DNA of 64,000 bases, from contig NC_081414.1 of the NCBI RefSeq assembly GCF_030272615.1, forward strand, positions 520,618,185-520,682,184, in the 5' to 3' direction. A model generated the notes under the pieces. That model ran no database searches and was not told the DNA's origin. It saw nothing but the letters and a program-made list of their open reading frames with translations. The stretch is from Cryptomeria japonica (lineage: Eukaryota; Streptophyta; Pinopsida; Cupressales; Cupressaceae). Positions within the stretch are counted from its first letter, which is position 1. The number at the start of each line of letters is the position of its first letter. The position numbers and the translations under genes were made by a program. Of this stretch, positions 44,576 to 55,242 are shown in pieces.

Positions 44576-45500
44576 AGCAGTCATATGAAACTACATGCAT
44601 ATGCAAGCTAAAGTACATAAAATTAAACATTCATGGGAAACAGGATATGTCCATGATATGTCGAATGAAGCCCCTAGCAGTATCTACAATACAATGTTAT
44701 GAACTGCATTCTACAAAATCACATTGTTAGTTGAAATCAAAAAATATCCTAAAATGATTTCTAAGAGATGAAACTTGAGGGTGGCTATATGCTCCCCTAT
44801 TTCGGCTTGCTAGTTAGTATGTTGAAATAGGGTATCATGTTTACCACTTTGAATTGTGAAGGAGAATTCTTGACAAATTCTTGCAAGAAGGTTTGATAAA
44901 AGATTAAAACTAACTAGGGAATCCTTTGGTAATAAAGGGAACTAAAACACGATTCCAATGCAACTGATGGGGTGAGAATTGGAGCTCTCTAGGTCAAGAT
45001 GTGAAAGATTAAGTACAAAATGCATATTAGGGTTTGAAAAGAAATCCTTAAAATAGTGATAAGAATGTCATCCATTTGCCTTATTCACCTTTTTATCTTG
45101 TAGTGTAGAAGAGGAGCCCAAGGAGTAAGAAATATAGCACAAACACCTCAAAGTGGCTACCAAGATGGAGAATCTGAGGAAATTGGTCTTAGAGGGCATC
45201 CCATTTTATGAGGTAGGGCCACCAACATATACTTTATTGATTTTTTATATTTTGATTGGTTAGATTAGTTGTTTGAAGCCCTAATTCTGACATGGGCCAC
45301 CCAGAATGGACACCATGGTCCCACTTGGGTGCCCTAGTCCCCTTAGGCCACCATGGCCCCTTTAGGGCACCATGATTCCCTTTAGGAGCCATAATCTTAT
45401 CAAGGTGACATGGTCCTAAAGAAGGGGCACCAGGTGGCACTCATGGGGCTAGGACATATTTTGATAATGATGGCATTGATACATGACATTTGATTCTTGT
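44576..45500 (+). other. Upstream region of the antisense PMD gene in G3
   Basis: No gene. It corresponds in position to 54078-55242 of X2. It would hold the promoter of the plus-strand PMD gene. It includes a degenerate minisatellite (45293-45450). Confidence 0.45.
45293..45450. repeat. Degenerate CACCATGG-CCC-TTAGG minisatellite
   Basis: About five units of 25-30 bp share CACCATGGTCCC or CACCATGATTCC and a CTTTAGG/CCTTAGG arm. The local GC content is well above that of the surroundings. Confidence 0.6.
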
Positions 45501-47430
45501 AGGAGTTACCATATTTATAGGAGCATACCTTAGGTCACATATATAGCCCTCTTCGAAGTGAAATCCCTCACCTTACATTGGATGAGTATAGGCTTCTCCA
45601 AGTAGTTGGCTTATGGTGGGTATGTTGCATGACAATGATCAAATTTCATGGGCCAATGTTAATGACCATGATGGAGAGATGGGATCTTGATACATCTACT
45701 TTCTAGCTTCCTGTCAAAGAGATGAAAGTCGTGATAGGGGATGTATATTGCATCTTGTGATTACCAACGAGAGGGAGGACTATGAGATATCATTCGCCTC
45801 GATCATGAGCAAACATGAGGAGAGATCAAATATACTATATCGGGAGAGTGAAACCTAAAGAGATGAGGGGTTATATTTATATCTAATAGCTACTACATTT
45901 GATTGGTGATGTCCCATTGGTGAGGAGATTAATTATTGCTAGAGTGGCACTGGTCATATTTCTAGACGGTCAAGGTACTCACATGCATGGAGGACTAGCC
46001 TACGCCATACGTGAGATGCAGGAATAGTACACTATGTTTGCATGGGGACACAACATGTTAGATCATCTCTACCATGACTTGGGAGACTATGTTTATTATG
46101 AGGGGAAGAGTTTGATAACATGCACTCTCCTCCAAATATGGATGTTCGAGCATATCATGTGTACACACCTTGTGGGGTTCCTTGTAGATGTTTCCCTTGA
46201 GGAGCCTCAACCACATGAATATCCATGAATGAGACCTTGGTAGAGAGAAGACTTATTGTATTGGAGAGTTGTGATAGATCATTTGTGACTTGATGATATT
46301 ATATGGAGGCCCTACATATGGATACATGATTGGGTGGGACAGCATGTACAACTACGTCATATACAATGAGACCAACTACTAGAGGGTCACCATAATTTCA
46401 TTTCCATCCTATTTTATTTTGAAAGAGTGATGAGGTATTTTGGTCTAGAGCAGGGCTATCCCACAACACTCTCACAGTGTCATCATACTAGGAAGCAAGC
46501 TTAGACTGATAGCACAAGATGTGGAGATCATTGATGAGGATGAGGAGAGGCGTCAAAGATGCGTCTCCCCACTTGAGGATGACATAGGTGTATAGCACAA
46601 CTATACTAGATATTGGGAGCTTTCCTATCTAGGATCTATATTTCCTCTGGATTACTTGAGAGGGAATCTCGATCTATGGGTGAGACTAATAGAGTTACAC
46701 AACCAGGAGTTAGGAGATGAGGCATCTGAGGAGCCTAGCGAGATAGACGGAAAGGTAGAGGAGAAGGATGATTGAGATGCTCCTGATCATGTAGGAGATG
46801 AGATTCAAGATGCTCTCCCTTCACCAGTAGAGGATAGAGGATAGGGTGCAGAAGGACAAGAGGATGGTAGAGCCTTACAAAGGCCTACCTCAAGGATATG
46901 TAGGTCATCACCACCTATTCCACACTCTGAGACACTAAGGCAATACAAGCGAGGAGAGAGTAGTGGGACAATGCCCCCAACTATAGTAGCGCAGTGTCCT
47001 GCATCATTTGTTCCTACTTGGTGGGAAGGGAATCTAGGTAAGAAAATGTGCTTTTAAAATTTAGAGTTAAGTTTGTTTGATTATTGATGAGATATGTGTA
47101 TGTGACTAATATAAAATTATCTCTCTCTACAAATAGTGTATAGGGATGGAATGACCTTATCCATCACATACTTGGTGATATTATCACATCATCACGCATG
47201 CCATGGTCCTCACAGATCACATGTATATCTCAACAAAGAACCGAGTGGCATGAATGATTAATTTTGTTAGAGTAGAGTTGGGGGTTGCACAAGAAGAGAG
47301 GGAGAGGCTACAACATGAGCTCACAGAGGCCCGAGTAGAGTCAGCAATATATAGAGGTATCATGATGGATAGGGATAGGAGGAGCTCATTGAGGATTCAC
47401 GTTACACATTGACCCATCAACACACACCTA
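45500..47430 (+). pseudogene. Plant mobile domain (PMD) gene, antisense in element G3, decayed
   Basis: Aligns by eye with the better copy at 55243-57495. Corresponding blocks: LTLDEYRLLQVVGL (near 45570), then STFxLPVKEMKVVIGDVYCIL (near 45698) against the other copy's HLPVGEMTLTLEDIYKIL; LDHLYHDLGDYVYYEGKSL with QIWMFEHI (near 46060-46150) against LAHMYHEMHEIVYREGKSM with VWA-EHLPV; and RVMRYFGLEQ (near 46430). The C-terminal part is acidic, and near 47280 it is helical (REGERLQHELTEARVESA with one changed residue). GTAAGA at 47037 and TTTCTAC-like AAATAG near 47138 may bound an intron. Stops and frameshifts are dense. PMD proteins (MAIN/MAIL1 in Arabidopsis) act in silencing and genome stability. 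Confidence 0.7.
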
Positions 47431-47464
47431 TGGGACTGTCGCGCTATGAGCACCACATTTTGTA

Positions 47465-47496
<32 letters not shown>

Positions 47497-47806
47497 CATA
47501 ATGATGATGATGATCTTGATTGCTTTGATTAAAAGTAACAAATTTTATAGATTGCATGTATGTCTCATTTAATACACTATGATTGATTTCTCAATGTCAT
47601 CATGATTAAATTTATGCATGTGTGATTTAACTAAACAAACTAAATGTTTAATTAAATGCTACTATTAATGATGTAATGCAATAATATTAAAGTATATGAC
47701 AAATGTGATCTAATTAAAGTATGTCTTAACTAAACACAACATGATGTAATCTAACATAACATAGAGAAAATTAAAATAATAAGATGACATAAAGAAATGT
47801 AAATTT
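47431..47806. other. AT-rich spacer of G3 with TA microsatellite
   Basis: No gene. A (TA)15-like run lies at 47468-47497, followed by AT-rich DNA up to the solo LTR. Confidence 0.6.
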
Positions 47807-48984
47807 TGTTGGCTTGATGATGATTTTTGTATTTGATGACTTCATGTGTTGTCATTGATGGCACATTTGTTTTCATTGTCATAGTCATCTTAGTATACTA
47901 GTTAAGGTAAACCGGTATATTTGAGTCATTTTATAGTTAACTGGTATTATATATATAGTGGAAGTCTAACCGGTATGAAGATGTCTAAACCAGTATATGT
48001 AGATAAGTCAATCGGTTTTTATTAGTTCTAGAGTTACCAGTTTTGAGATGCAACATATAAAGACAAGGAGGAGCATGGAGACAATCACCCAGTATGATTT
48101 CAAACTGAATCAGTCTATGAGTTAATATTTTATTTGAAGTGGTCAACATTGAACCGGTATCGGTGTTCTAACCGGTTTTCCCAGTTTGTGTGATGAGTTA
48201 CCACCGATTTTGATGTGTTACCATCAACCGACACTATGGCGGTGATTTGTGTCATGTTAATCAAGATTGTCTTGATTCATTGAACCTAGGAAATTGTGTC
48301 AAGTTTTAGGGGCCAACATGAAATCTAATATCAATATAAAGACATTGTGATGACTTATTTCATATAGAAGATACAAGTTATGATATGAGTTGAAGTAGAT
48401 GAAATTTGTTGAAGGAATTGCAGAGTATGTCGGTGATGCAGTAATGTATGTGCAGAAAAGGATCTAAACCAGAAGAAGGTGCTATTCTTATATCAATCCA
48501 ACTGTTATTCTGTAACAACTACAGTAGTAAAATTCCTTAATCAGGTAAGCTCTAACAAGCTTCTTTGTATAAATCATCTAACAAGGTGATTTATTAACTT
48601 GGATCTAAATCTTCCACTAAGCTTACCTTTAACTAGGTCTAGCTCCTAATAGGGCTTGAGATCTCTAATAGGATATGCTCCTAACAAAGCATTTGTAGAC
48701 CTTAACCGGTTAGTTATCTATACTGCAAATAGTTAACTTGTGAGTTCCATCTCACCATGGTTTTTCCCAGTTGGGTTTTCCACGTATAAATCTTTGTGTT
48801 ATGGTGAATGTTTTGCTTGTGGTGAATAATTTTATAACACTCTGGATTATATGCAAAGTCATTGGTAAATTGGTCAATTGTTTTTACTGGTCTACAATTA
48901 AAGTGTTATTTTTTTTGCTTTCATTGATTCACCCACCCCCGCCCACACCCCCCCCCCCCCTCTCAATGCTTTATAAGTTTATCA
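47807..48984 (+). mobile_element. Solo copia LTR inserted in element G3
   Basis: Starts TGTTGGCTTGATGATG and ends about CTCAATGCTTTATAAGTTTATCA. It carries the SIRE-like end signature TTGATTCACCCACCCCC...CCCCCTCTCA at about 48925-48966. Possible 5-bp duplications are AATTT (47802-47806) and AATTC (48985-48989). Recurrent ACCGGTAT and AACCGGTTT words occur at 47910-48240. No internal region is present, so it is a recombined solo LTR. The end at 48966 (CTCTCA) is an alternative. Confidence 0.65.
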
Positions 48985-49140
48985 AATTCCTAAGAAAATA
49001 CATAATGAATTCAAGGCAACCATTTTTTGTCAAGAATGAAGCAATGCATATTAAATAATGACTATCTAATACCACATGCTTTAATGAAGACATAATAGCA
49101 TACCATTCAATAATGATGAAAGAAAAAGAAAAAAAGGAGG
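48985..49140 (-). other. 3' end of G3 pol region
   Basis: AT-rich remnant between the solo LTR and the integrase C-terminus. No feature is recognised. Confidence 0.4.
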
Positions 49141-50330
49141 AGAGAGAAGAATATTAAGCATAGTATCTACGAACATGCTTAACGTTTATGGGTTCCTTAA
49201 GAGGCGTACCTTCCATATCAGCTATCTTGTAACCACCTAATTTGTAAATGTCAGTAATAATGTATGGTCGAAGCCAATTCAAATTGAACTTTCCTTTCTT
49301 TCCCAACAAAGCATTCATGTTACACTAATTCTCATTAAGAACCAAATCACCCACTGAGAATGAATGTTGAATAACCTTGTCATTATAGTTGCATTGTAGA
49401 GTTTTTTGATAGCCTTGAATGTACTCAAGAGCATGTATATGTTGTTCATCAAGAGTTTCAAGTTGTTGAAAATGTTTTTCCCTATAAGAATCATTGTTGA
49501 TTATCCCCTTAAGAGAAATTCTTAGTAAAGGAGTCTCTAACTTCTAATGCATAACTGTGTCAACACCATAAACAAGATTATAAGGAGTTGTACCTATAGC
49601 TATGTGAACACTTGTTTGATAGGCCCAAAGAGTATAGGTCAACTAAGTATGTCAATCCTTACCATGCTTATAAATTAGTCTTATGGATAATTTGTTCAAT
49701 AATACTACTAGAAGTCTCAACTTGACCATTTGATTGAAGGTCATTTGAGGTAGAAAATCAATGTTGGATATGGTAATTCTCAAGGAATTTCTTTACCTAT
49801 TTGTTCTTAAATGAAATACCATTATCATTAATCAAAGTGGAAGATATACCAAATCAAGAAATAATGTTATCTAGAATGAATTGACATATTACACCAATGG
49901 TAGTGGATCGAAGAGGAAAAACCTCTACCCACTTCGTAAAATAATATGTGGTAGTGAGAATAAAAGTATTTCCTTGTTATGAAGGATGAGAAATTTTACA
50001 AATAAGATCCAAACCCCATAATGAAAAGAGCCAACAGCCACTTAGGACCTAAGTTCACGAGCAAGAGCATGAATCAAATTGTTATGTTGCTAACACTGAT
50101 GACACTTTTTGATAAAATAAAACAAGTCTCTTTCCATGGTTTGTCAATAGTATTCGATTTGAAGAAAGCTTTGAACCAAATATTTGCCCCCAAAATGCAC
50201 CTTGCAAGCACCCGAATGCGCCTCCTCAAGAGAAATGGGGATCTCTGATTTGTTGAGACAACAAAGGAGGCCATTATAACCTCATCAATAAACAACATTT
50301 GAAAGAATAATGTATTGGGCAACAAGTTTA
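49141..50330 (-). pseudogene. Integrase of element G3
   Basis: Minus-strand reading from 50230: EEAHSGAC, then YLVQSF, then MERDLFYFIKKCHQC near 50120, the HHCC zinc domain of Tat integrases. The core follows: TYYFTKWVEVFPLRSTTIG near 49920-49960 and ISSTLINDNGISFKNK near 49810-49850, where the usual SDNG Asp reads NDNG. VYG-like and ENDLVLNE-like C-terminal segments lie near 49340-49600. Stops and frameshifts are frequent. It would carry out cDNA insertion. Confidence 0.8.
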
Positions 50331-50599
50331 TGAATTTGAGCTGAATTATTTTTACTTGAAGAATATAGAAAGGTACCGTCAGTCAAGTATCGAAAGATAT
50401 GAGAGTATCACTCATCAGGATCTAAAGCATAACAACAAGCTACCTCACTAAGATCGTCGGTACTAGCAAGTGAGTTAAGATTATGAATGATGAATTTATA
50501 ATCCCTATAAGTATCATCAAGGGATATAAGGGAAGCCATGCTTGCCATAGCAAACATTTTTATGGTATAAGAACCAAACTTATTTAACAATGATAAGCC

Positions 50600-50900
50600 C
50601 AAGTAATTATATTGTGATATTTTATTTGGTTGGCTTGATATGTTCCCATAACTTGTCTTATAATCAACTGTGAATCACCATAGATATGAAAATGTTGAAC
50701 CCATTTTTAAACCCACAATAAGGGCTTCATACTCAGTGACATTATTAGTACATAGGAAAATTAGGCAATAGGATAAAGGGATTTATTTTCTAGAAGGTAG
50801 TGTTAGAATAACACCAGCACCTGAATCAGTTCGACACTTAGATCCATCAAAATACAACTCCCAAGTGCTATCAATATCCAAAGGAAGAAAAAAATCATTA
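50600..50900 (-). pseudogene. Second (archaeal-like) RNase H of element G3
   Basis: The minus strand reads WELYFDGSKCRTDSGAGVIL near 50810-50870, then NNVTEYEALIVGLKMG near 50710-50750, and a disrupted GDSQL-like third block near 50670. The first Asp and the Glu are present. It follows the RT-linked RNase H, the usual Tat order and the reverse of what element A shows. Confidence 0.8.
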
Positions 50901-50939
50901 CAAAAATGAATCTTGATTAGGTAAAGTAAGAGGAGAAGG

Positions 50940-51430
50940 GGAACCGACCAAATGGTTGGTTCAAGCTTGCCCCTTAATCACTTTTTGAGAAACAAACTTA
51001 AGGTTAAATTTAGTTAACAACATAACCCATTTTGCCAAGTGTCTTGAAATATCAATTTTAGAAAAGAGATGTTTTAAAGGATCAAATTTGATGATAACAT
51101 GAGTCCCATCATTCAAAAGATAATGTCTTAAATTTTGAATTGCAAAAACAAGAGCAAGACATTGCTTTTCTATTTTAGTTTATCAGATCTCAAAATTGAG
51201 TAAAGTGTAACTTATATAATAAGCTAGACATTCTTTACCATCACTATTATGTTGTGCCAATAAAGTTGTGAGAGAATTAGAAGAAGCAGTAGTATAAAGA
51301 AGGAAAGATTGACTGGGAATAGTAGGTTATAAATAGGAGGATTAGCCAAATAAAGTTTCAAATCTTCAAAATCTTTTTAACAACCCGTACTCCATTAAAA
51401 AGTAGTATCTTTCATAAGCAATTGAGTAAA
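50940..51430 (-). pseudogene. RT-linked RNase H of element G3
   Basis: Minus-strand reading: FLLYTTASSNSLTTLLAQHN (near 51240-51300), GKECLAYYISYTLLNFE, IEKQCLALVFAIQNLRHYLL near 51130, then FDPLKHLFSKIDISRHLAKW near 51050, and VIKGQA near 50965. The TLLAQH and LAKWVMLL blocks are typical of Tat/Athila gypsy elements. The first catalytic Asp appears lost. Confidence 0.82.
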
Positions 51431-52250
51431 GGGGAAATTTCAATCCACAAGTTGTGAAACAAACCTACAAATAGCCTAAATTTTTCCTTGTAAACTTCAC
51501 AATTGAGAGATACTTCGAGGTGGCATGCTCACAATGGAATCCATTTTCTTCATATCCACTTTAATACCACTATGTGAAATAGTGAATCCTGATAGTTTTT
51601 CACTATCTACACCAAAAAAACATTTTCGAAGATTCAAGTGCATGTTATATTTGCAAATTCATTCAGAAAAATTGGCAAAGGATCCTAACATGGTCTTGAC
51701 GAGAAATAAACTTATCTAGGATATCATCAACATTGTCTTCCAAAATTTTATACATCTAATCATGACATATAAGGGTCATAGCATGTTGATAGGTGGCGCC
51801 AACCTTTTTCAATCTGAAAGGCATCACAACCCAACAAAACGTACCCCAAGGAGTTGTAAATTTAGTTTAATATTGATCTTGAGGATTAATTAAAAATTGA
51901 TTATATCCAGAAAAACCATCCATGAAAGATAACAAAGCATGACCGACTGTAGAATCAACTATCATATCAACATTCCAAACAGGGAAATCATCCTTCAAAG
52001 AAGCCTTATTAAGATCACAAAAATTGGTGCACATTCTAATCTTATTATTAGGTTTGGCAACAACAAGAATATTCAAAATCCAAGGGGAATAATCAATAGA
52101 GAGAATAAATCTAGCTTCTAGAAGTTTTTCTAATTCAATATTAACAAGCCAAGCTATCTTAGGGTTCATTTTCCTAATCTTTTGCTTCATGGGTTTAGCA
52201 TCAGAGATTAACACAATGTTATGAGTCACAATCTAAGGGTCAATGTCAAG
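51431..52250 (-). pseudogene. Reverse transcriptase of element G3
   Basis: The open part 52229-51867 holds KPMKQKIRKMNPKIAWLVNI, LLEARFILSIDYSPWI, the CTNFCDLNKASLKDDFPV block and FMDGFSGYNQFLINPQDQ. After a stop come TPWGTFCWVVMPFRLKKVGATYQ (near 51810-51860) and NVDDILDK (near 51720-51745), in which YVDD reads NVDD. The segments fit Tat/Athila RT. Confidence 0.88.
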
Positions 52251-52894
52251 CATAGCTAAATAGATCCAAGCAAATAATTCAGGGAATTCACACAATAAAT
52301 AAGAACATTCATCTTTTTCATCATTGCTTAAAGATTTCTTGATCTTAATGATTTTATACTTATTGTAAGGATCCATTTTGACATCAATGGTATCACTCAC
52401 AAGAATATTTCTTTGTTGAGGAAAATACATTGGTTGAGGAAATTCATGAATCAACTCATCACTATCAACTTCTAATTCAATGTCTTTTCCAAAATATTCC
52501 TCATCATTAAACAATAAGGAAATCCACAATTGCAGTGGGTAACGAGGAATATTATCATAGACTCCTAAGAACTCAATCAAGGAATCATTTGTAGAAAACG
52601 TGTCAAGGGAAGGAGATGAGTCAAAATCAATTAATTGAGGATGTATCAATGTAAGCGAGTTTGAAGTAAAGATGACAATGATATTAATGCATGGTCTTTA
52701 AAGGAAACTTTATCCCTTGTTCATTTGCACCATAGCCATTTCTATTATATCCATTTGTAGCTATGATGTGAAAACAAGGACCATAAAGAGTAGTCAATTT
52801 TGTAAGGGAAGGTAGGGCCCCATATGTCTCAATGTCATAAGTAGATGAAGTAGTAGTGTTTGATTTTGAAGCAGCCACAAAGTTGTTACTAAGT
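52233..52894 (-). pseudogene. Pol N-terminal linker with G-patch remnant of element G3
   Basis: Minus-strand reading from about 52890: acidic/Ser-rich linker, then NGYNRNGYGANEQGIKFPLK at about 52700-52760, which fits the end of a G-patch (GxGLGxNxQG). After a frameshift, 52649-52233 gives an acidic connector ending SYLLCEFPELFAWIY, the usual lead into RT. In X1 and X2 a G-patch lies in the same relative place. The protease that should precede it is missing. Confidence 0.6.
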
Positions 52895-54062
52895 TGTGTG
52901 TGTGTGAAAAAGTGAAATAAGTATGTGATAGTTGCAAGGCATGACACTTCAATTAAGTCATTACATGTATGGTTAGACAAATATAAGCATGAATATGAAA
53001 AGCATGACAAATCGACTAATTGCCTTCTAAAAGATGTGAGTATAAGATTGCTCTCAGATTTGTATAAGCAATACCAGTGACTAGACTACACCAAGACAAA
53101 GGATTTAATCTATATGAGCATTATATTAAGCTAAATAGATGCAACATGGATGAAAGATTCAAGAAATAATGAATTCAAGCAATAATGGATTCAAGCAATC
53201 ATGAATAAACTAAATATGCAAAAAGCTAAACTAAGATGCAAATAATCTCAAAAAGCAAGCACAATAGATTCAATGACTCCAAAGCAAAAAAGTGTATAAT
53301 AATAAATCTCCAGGGTGTTTTGAATGAGAGTTGAAGGCTGAATTTATAGAGAATTACAAGAGAGATCAATGAAAAAGCACAATTTAGGATAATTGAAATA
53401 ATTGAGAAATCAAATTCAGTTAACCTTGAGATAGATTCCAATTATAGTTGAATTGAAATGCATTTAAATAAGAAGTTCAAGTTGCATTAGAAATAAAATT
53501 TAATTAATTCCATGCATTTATGATAAAAATAGGTAATTCTTTGATTTATTCAAGAAAAGAGTCTTTTCAATGCAACTAAAGTTCTTTTTCTCAAAAGCTT
53601 TGAGTTCCAATTTTAGAGAAAGCAATTAAATTCCTTTTATTTGCTTTTCTGATTTCAAGTTAATCTCAATTTAGAAAAATAAATAATATCTCAAGTTTGA
53701 TTTCTCTCAATTCAATTCTTTTATTTTATTTTCAATTTAACTCTTGCTTTGTGATTAATTCCTCTTTTGTGATAAATTAATTCTTTTTTTATGATTAAAT
53801 GGTAATTTATTAATTAATTAAATATGCTAGGATATTTAATAAATTAAATAGGATAATTGATCAAAATGATATTCTTGGAATGATTCAATTAATTAAATAA
53901 ATATGTAATTAATATTGAGTATTTGATTTGCCATGTGACATTTGATGATTAAAGAATTAATTAATGTGCTCAAGATTGATTTAATTGCATTTGGTTAGGA
54001 CCTTGGTGATGTTGTCAAGATTAGGGGCCCATGGTTTAGATGACCATTTTTAGGATATTACA
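52895..54062 (-). repeat. 3' LTR of element X2
   Basis: On the minus strand it starts TGTAATATCC after the polypurine tract, contains an AATTAATT-rich segment (53750-53960), and ends about ...CACACACACA at 52895. About 1.17 kb; the end is chosen because G3 coding sequence starts next to it. No open frame is meaningful here. Confidence 0.6.
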
Positions 54063-54077
54063 TTTGCCCATCTTTGA
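54063..54077 (-). other. Polypurine tract of element X2
   Basis: The minus strand reads TCAAAGATGGGCAAA, next to the LTR start TGTAAT. It is nearly identical to TCAAAGAGGGGCAAAA of X1. Confidence 0.7.
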
Positions 54078-54129
54078 ATTAATGTGCGAGCAGCGTGTTG
54101 GTTCAAAGAATAATTGATGTCTAGGAGAT

Positions 54130-54690
54130 ACCAGTTCTGAACTTGATTGATCACTAACCAGATGAAGAGTGAGGTGTTTAGCTTGATTTGAAGCGATGAA
54201 GCTAAACATAGTTGATTAAAGTGAAACCGATCCTGAACTTGATTGAACTAGGAACGCTAGAGAGCAAAGATACCAAACTTGAACTTGATTGATCAAGAAG
54301 CAGATATTACTGATCTAGAACTTGATTGATCTAGACACAGTGAGTGAAGATAAAATCAGTCTTGAACTTGATGGATCAAGACACGATGAGAGAAGATAAA
54401 CTGTCCAACTTGATTTGAAGTGATGAAACTAAACACCTACTTAGATTGAGCGTGTGATCAAAGATACTCTTTAAACTTTTGATTGAGTTTAAATGAATAA
54501 TCAGCTTGATGAAAAGCGATGAAACTGATTAACATTAGGAGATTGATTCAGATGAAGCCAAATATCAGCTTGATTTGAAGCGATGAAACTGATATGCCCC
54601 TAGCGATTTATTCGATTCAGATGATCAACAGATCTCAATTTGATATGAAGTGATGAAGCTGAGATGCCCCTTAGCAATAAGAATTTGATT
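54130..54690. repeat. Complex tandem repeat upstream of the PMD gene of X2
   Basis: Two interleaved words recur: TGAACTTGATTGATC (at least five times, 54145-54385) and AGCTTGATTTGAAGCGATGAAGCTGA or variants (at least five times, 54180-54660). The arms GCTTGATTTGAAGC and GATGAARCTGA are partly self-complementary. The block sits between the polypurine tract and the PMD promoter, and no gene lies in 54078-55242. Confidence 0.75.
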
Positions 54691-55242
54691 TTCTTTAGTT
54701 GAAAATATTTTTGCTTGACTTTTGATGAAGATTTGAAAATTTTCTCAACTTCGAAGCTGTGAGATCATGAGGTCATGAGTATGCCCCCTTGAGAGTGAAA
54801 TCGAAAGATAGCAAGGGTACATGATTATAGGCAATTTTTGGAGATGATAAAGATTTGAGCACAAAAATTAAGTCAGAGGAATTTTTGAAAATTTGGCATT
54901 GATTGATGAGAAATTGAGTGTAAAGTTGATTTGTAGAATTGAATTGAGATTCAGCAGTGATTACTTGAAAATGAGCGAAATTTGAAGAAAGAATGAACTT
55001 TTGATGAAAAGCGCTAAGTGGTCCAAATTGTATTGAAATTGACTAGAAGAATTGATCTCAAATTTTGATTTCGATCCCAAAAATGGAATCAGGATGGGCA
55101 AATTAGCTAAGGGTACAATTTTCATGTCCATCTGAGCAAGTTGAAAAATTAGGGTTTTGGCTATATATGGGGTAAAAGTGTCATTTTCAATTCATTTTAA
55201 CCCTCCAAGTTTGAAAATTCAAAAAGCCTTTTGTGAAGAAAA

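Larger units (their letters stand above)
43801..52894 (-). mobile_element. Element G3: Tat-lineage Ty3/gypsy retrotransposon with antisense PMD gene, 5' truncated
   Basis: Minus-strand order: G-patch remnant, RT, RT-linked RNase H, second RNase H, integrase, then an antisense PMD gene, polypurine tract and LTR. The two RNase H domains in this order define the Tat lineage. The 5' part (LTR, gag, protease) is absent because element X2 begins at about 52895, probably inserted there. A solo copia LTR lies at 47807-48984. The left LTR limit is not resolved. Confidence 0.78.
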
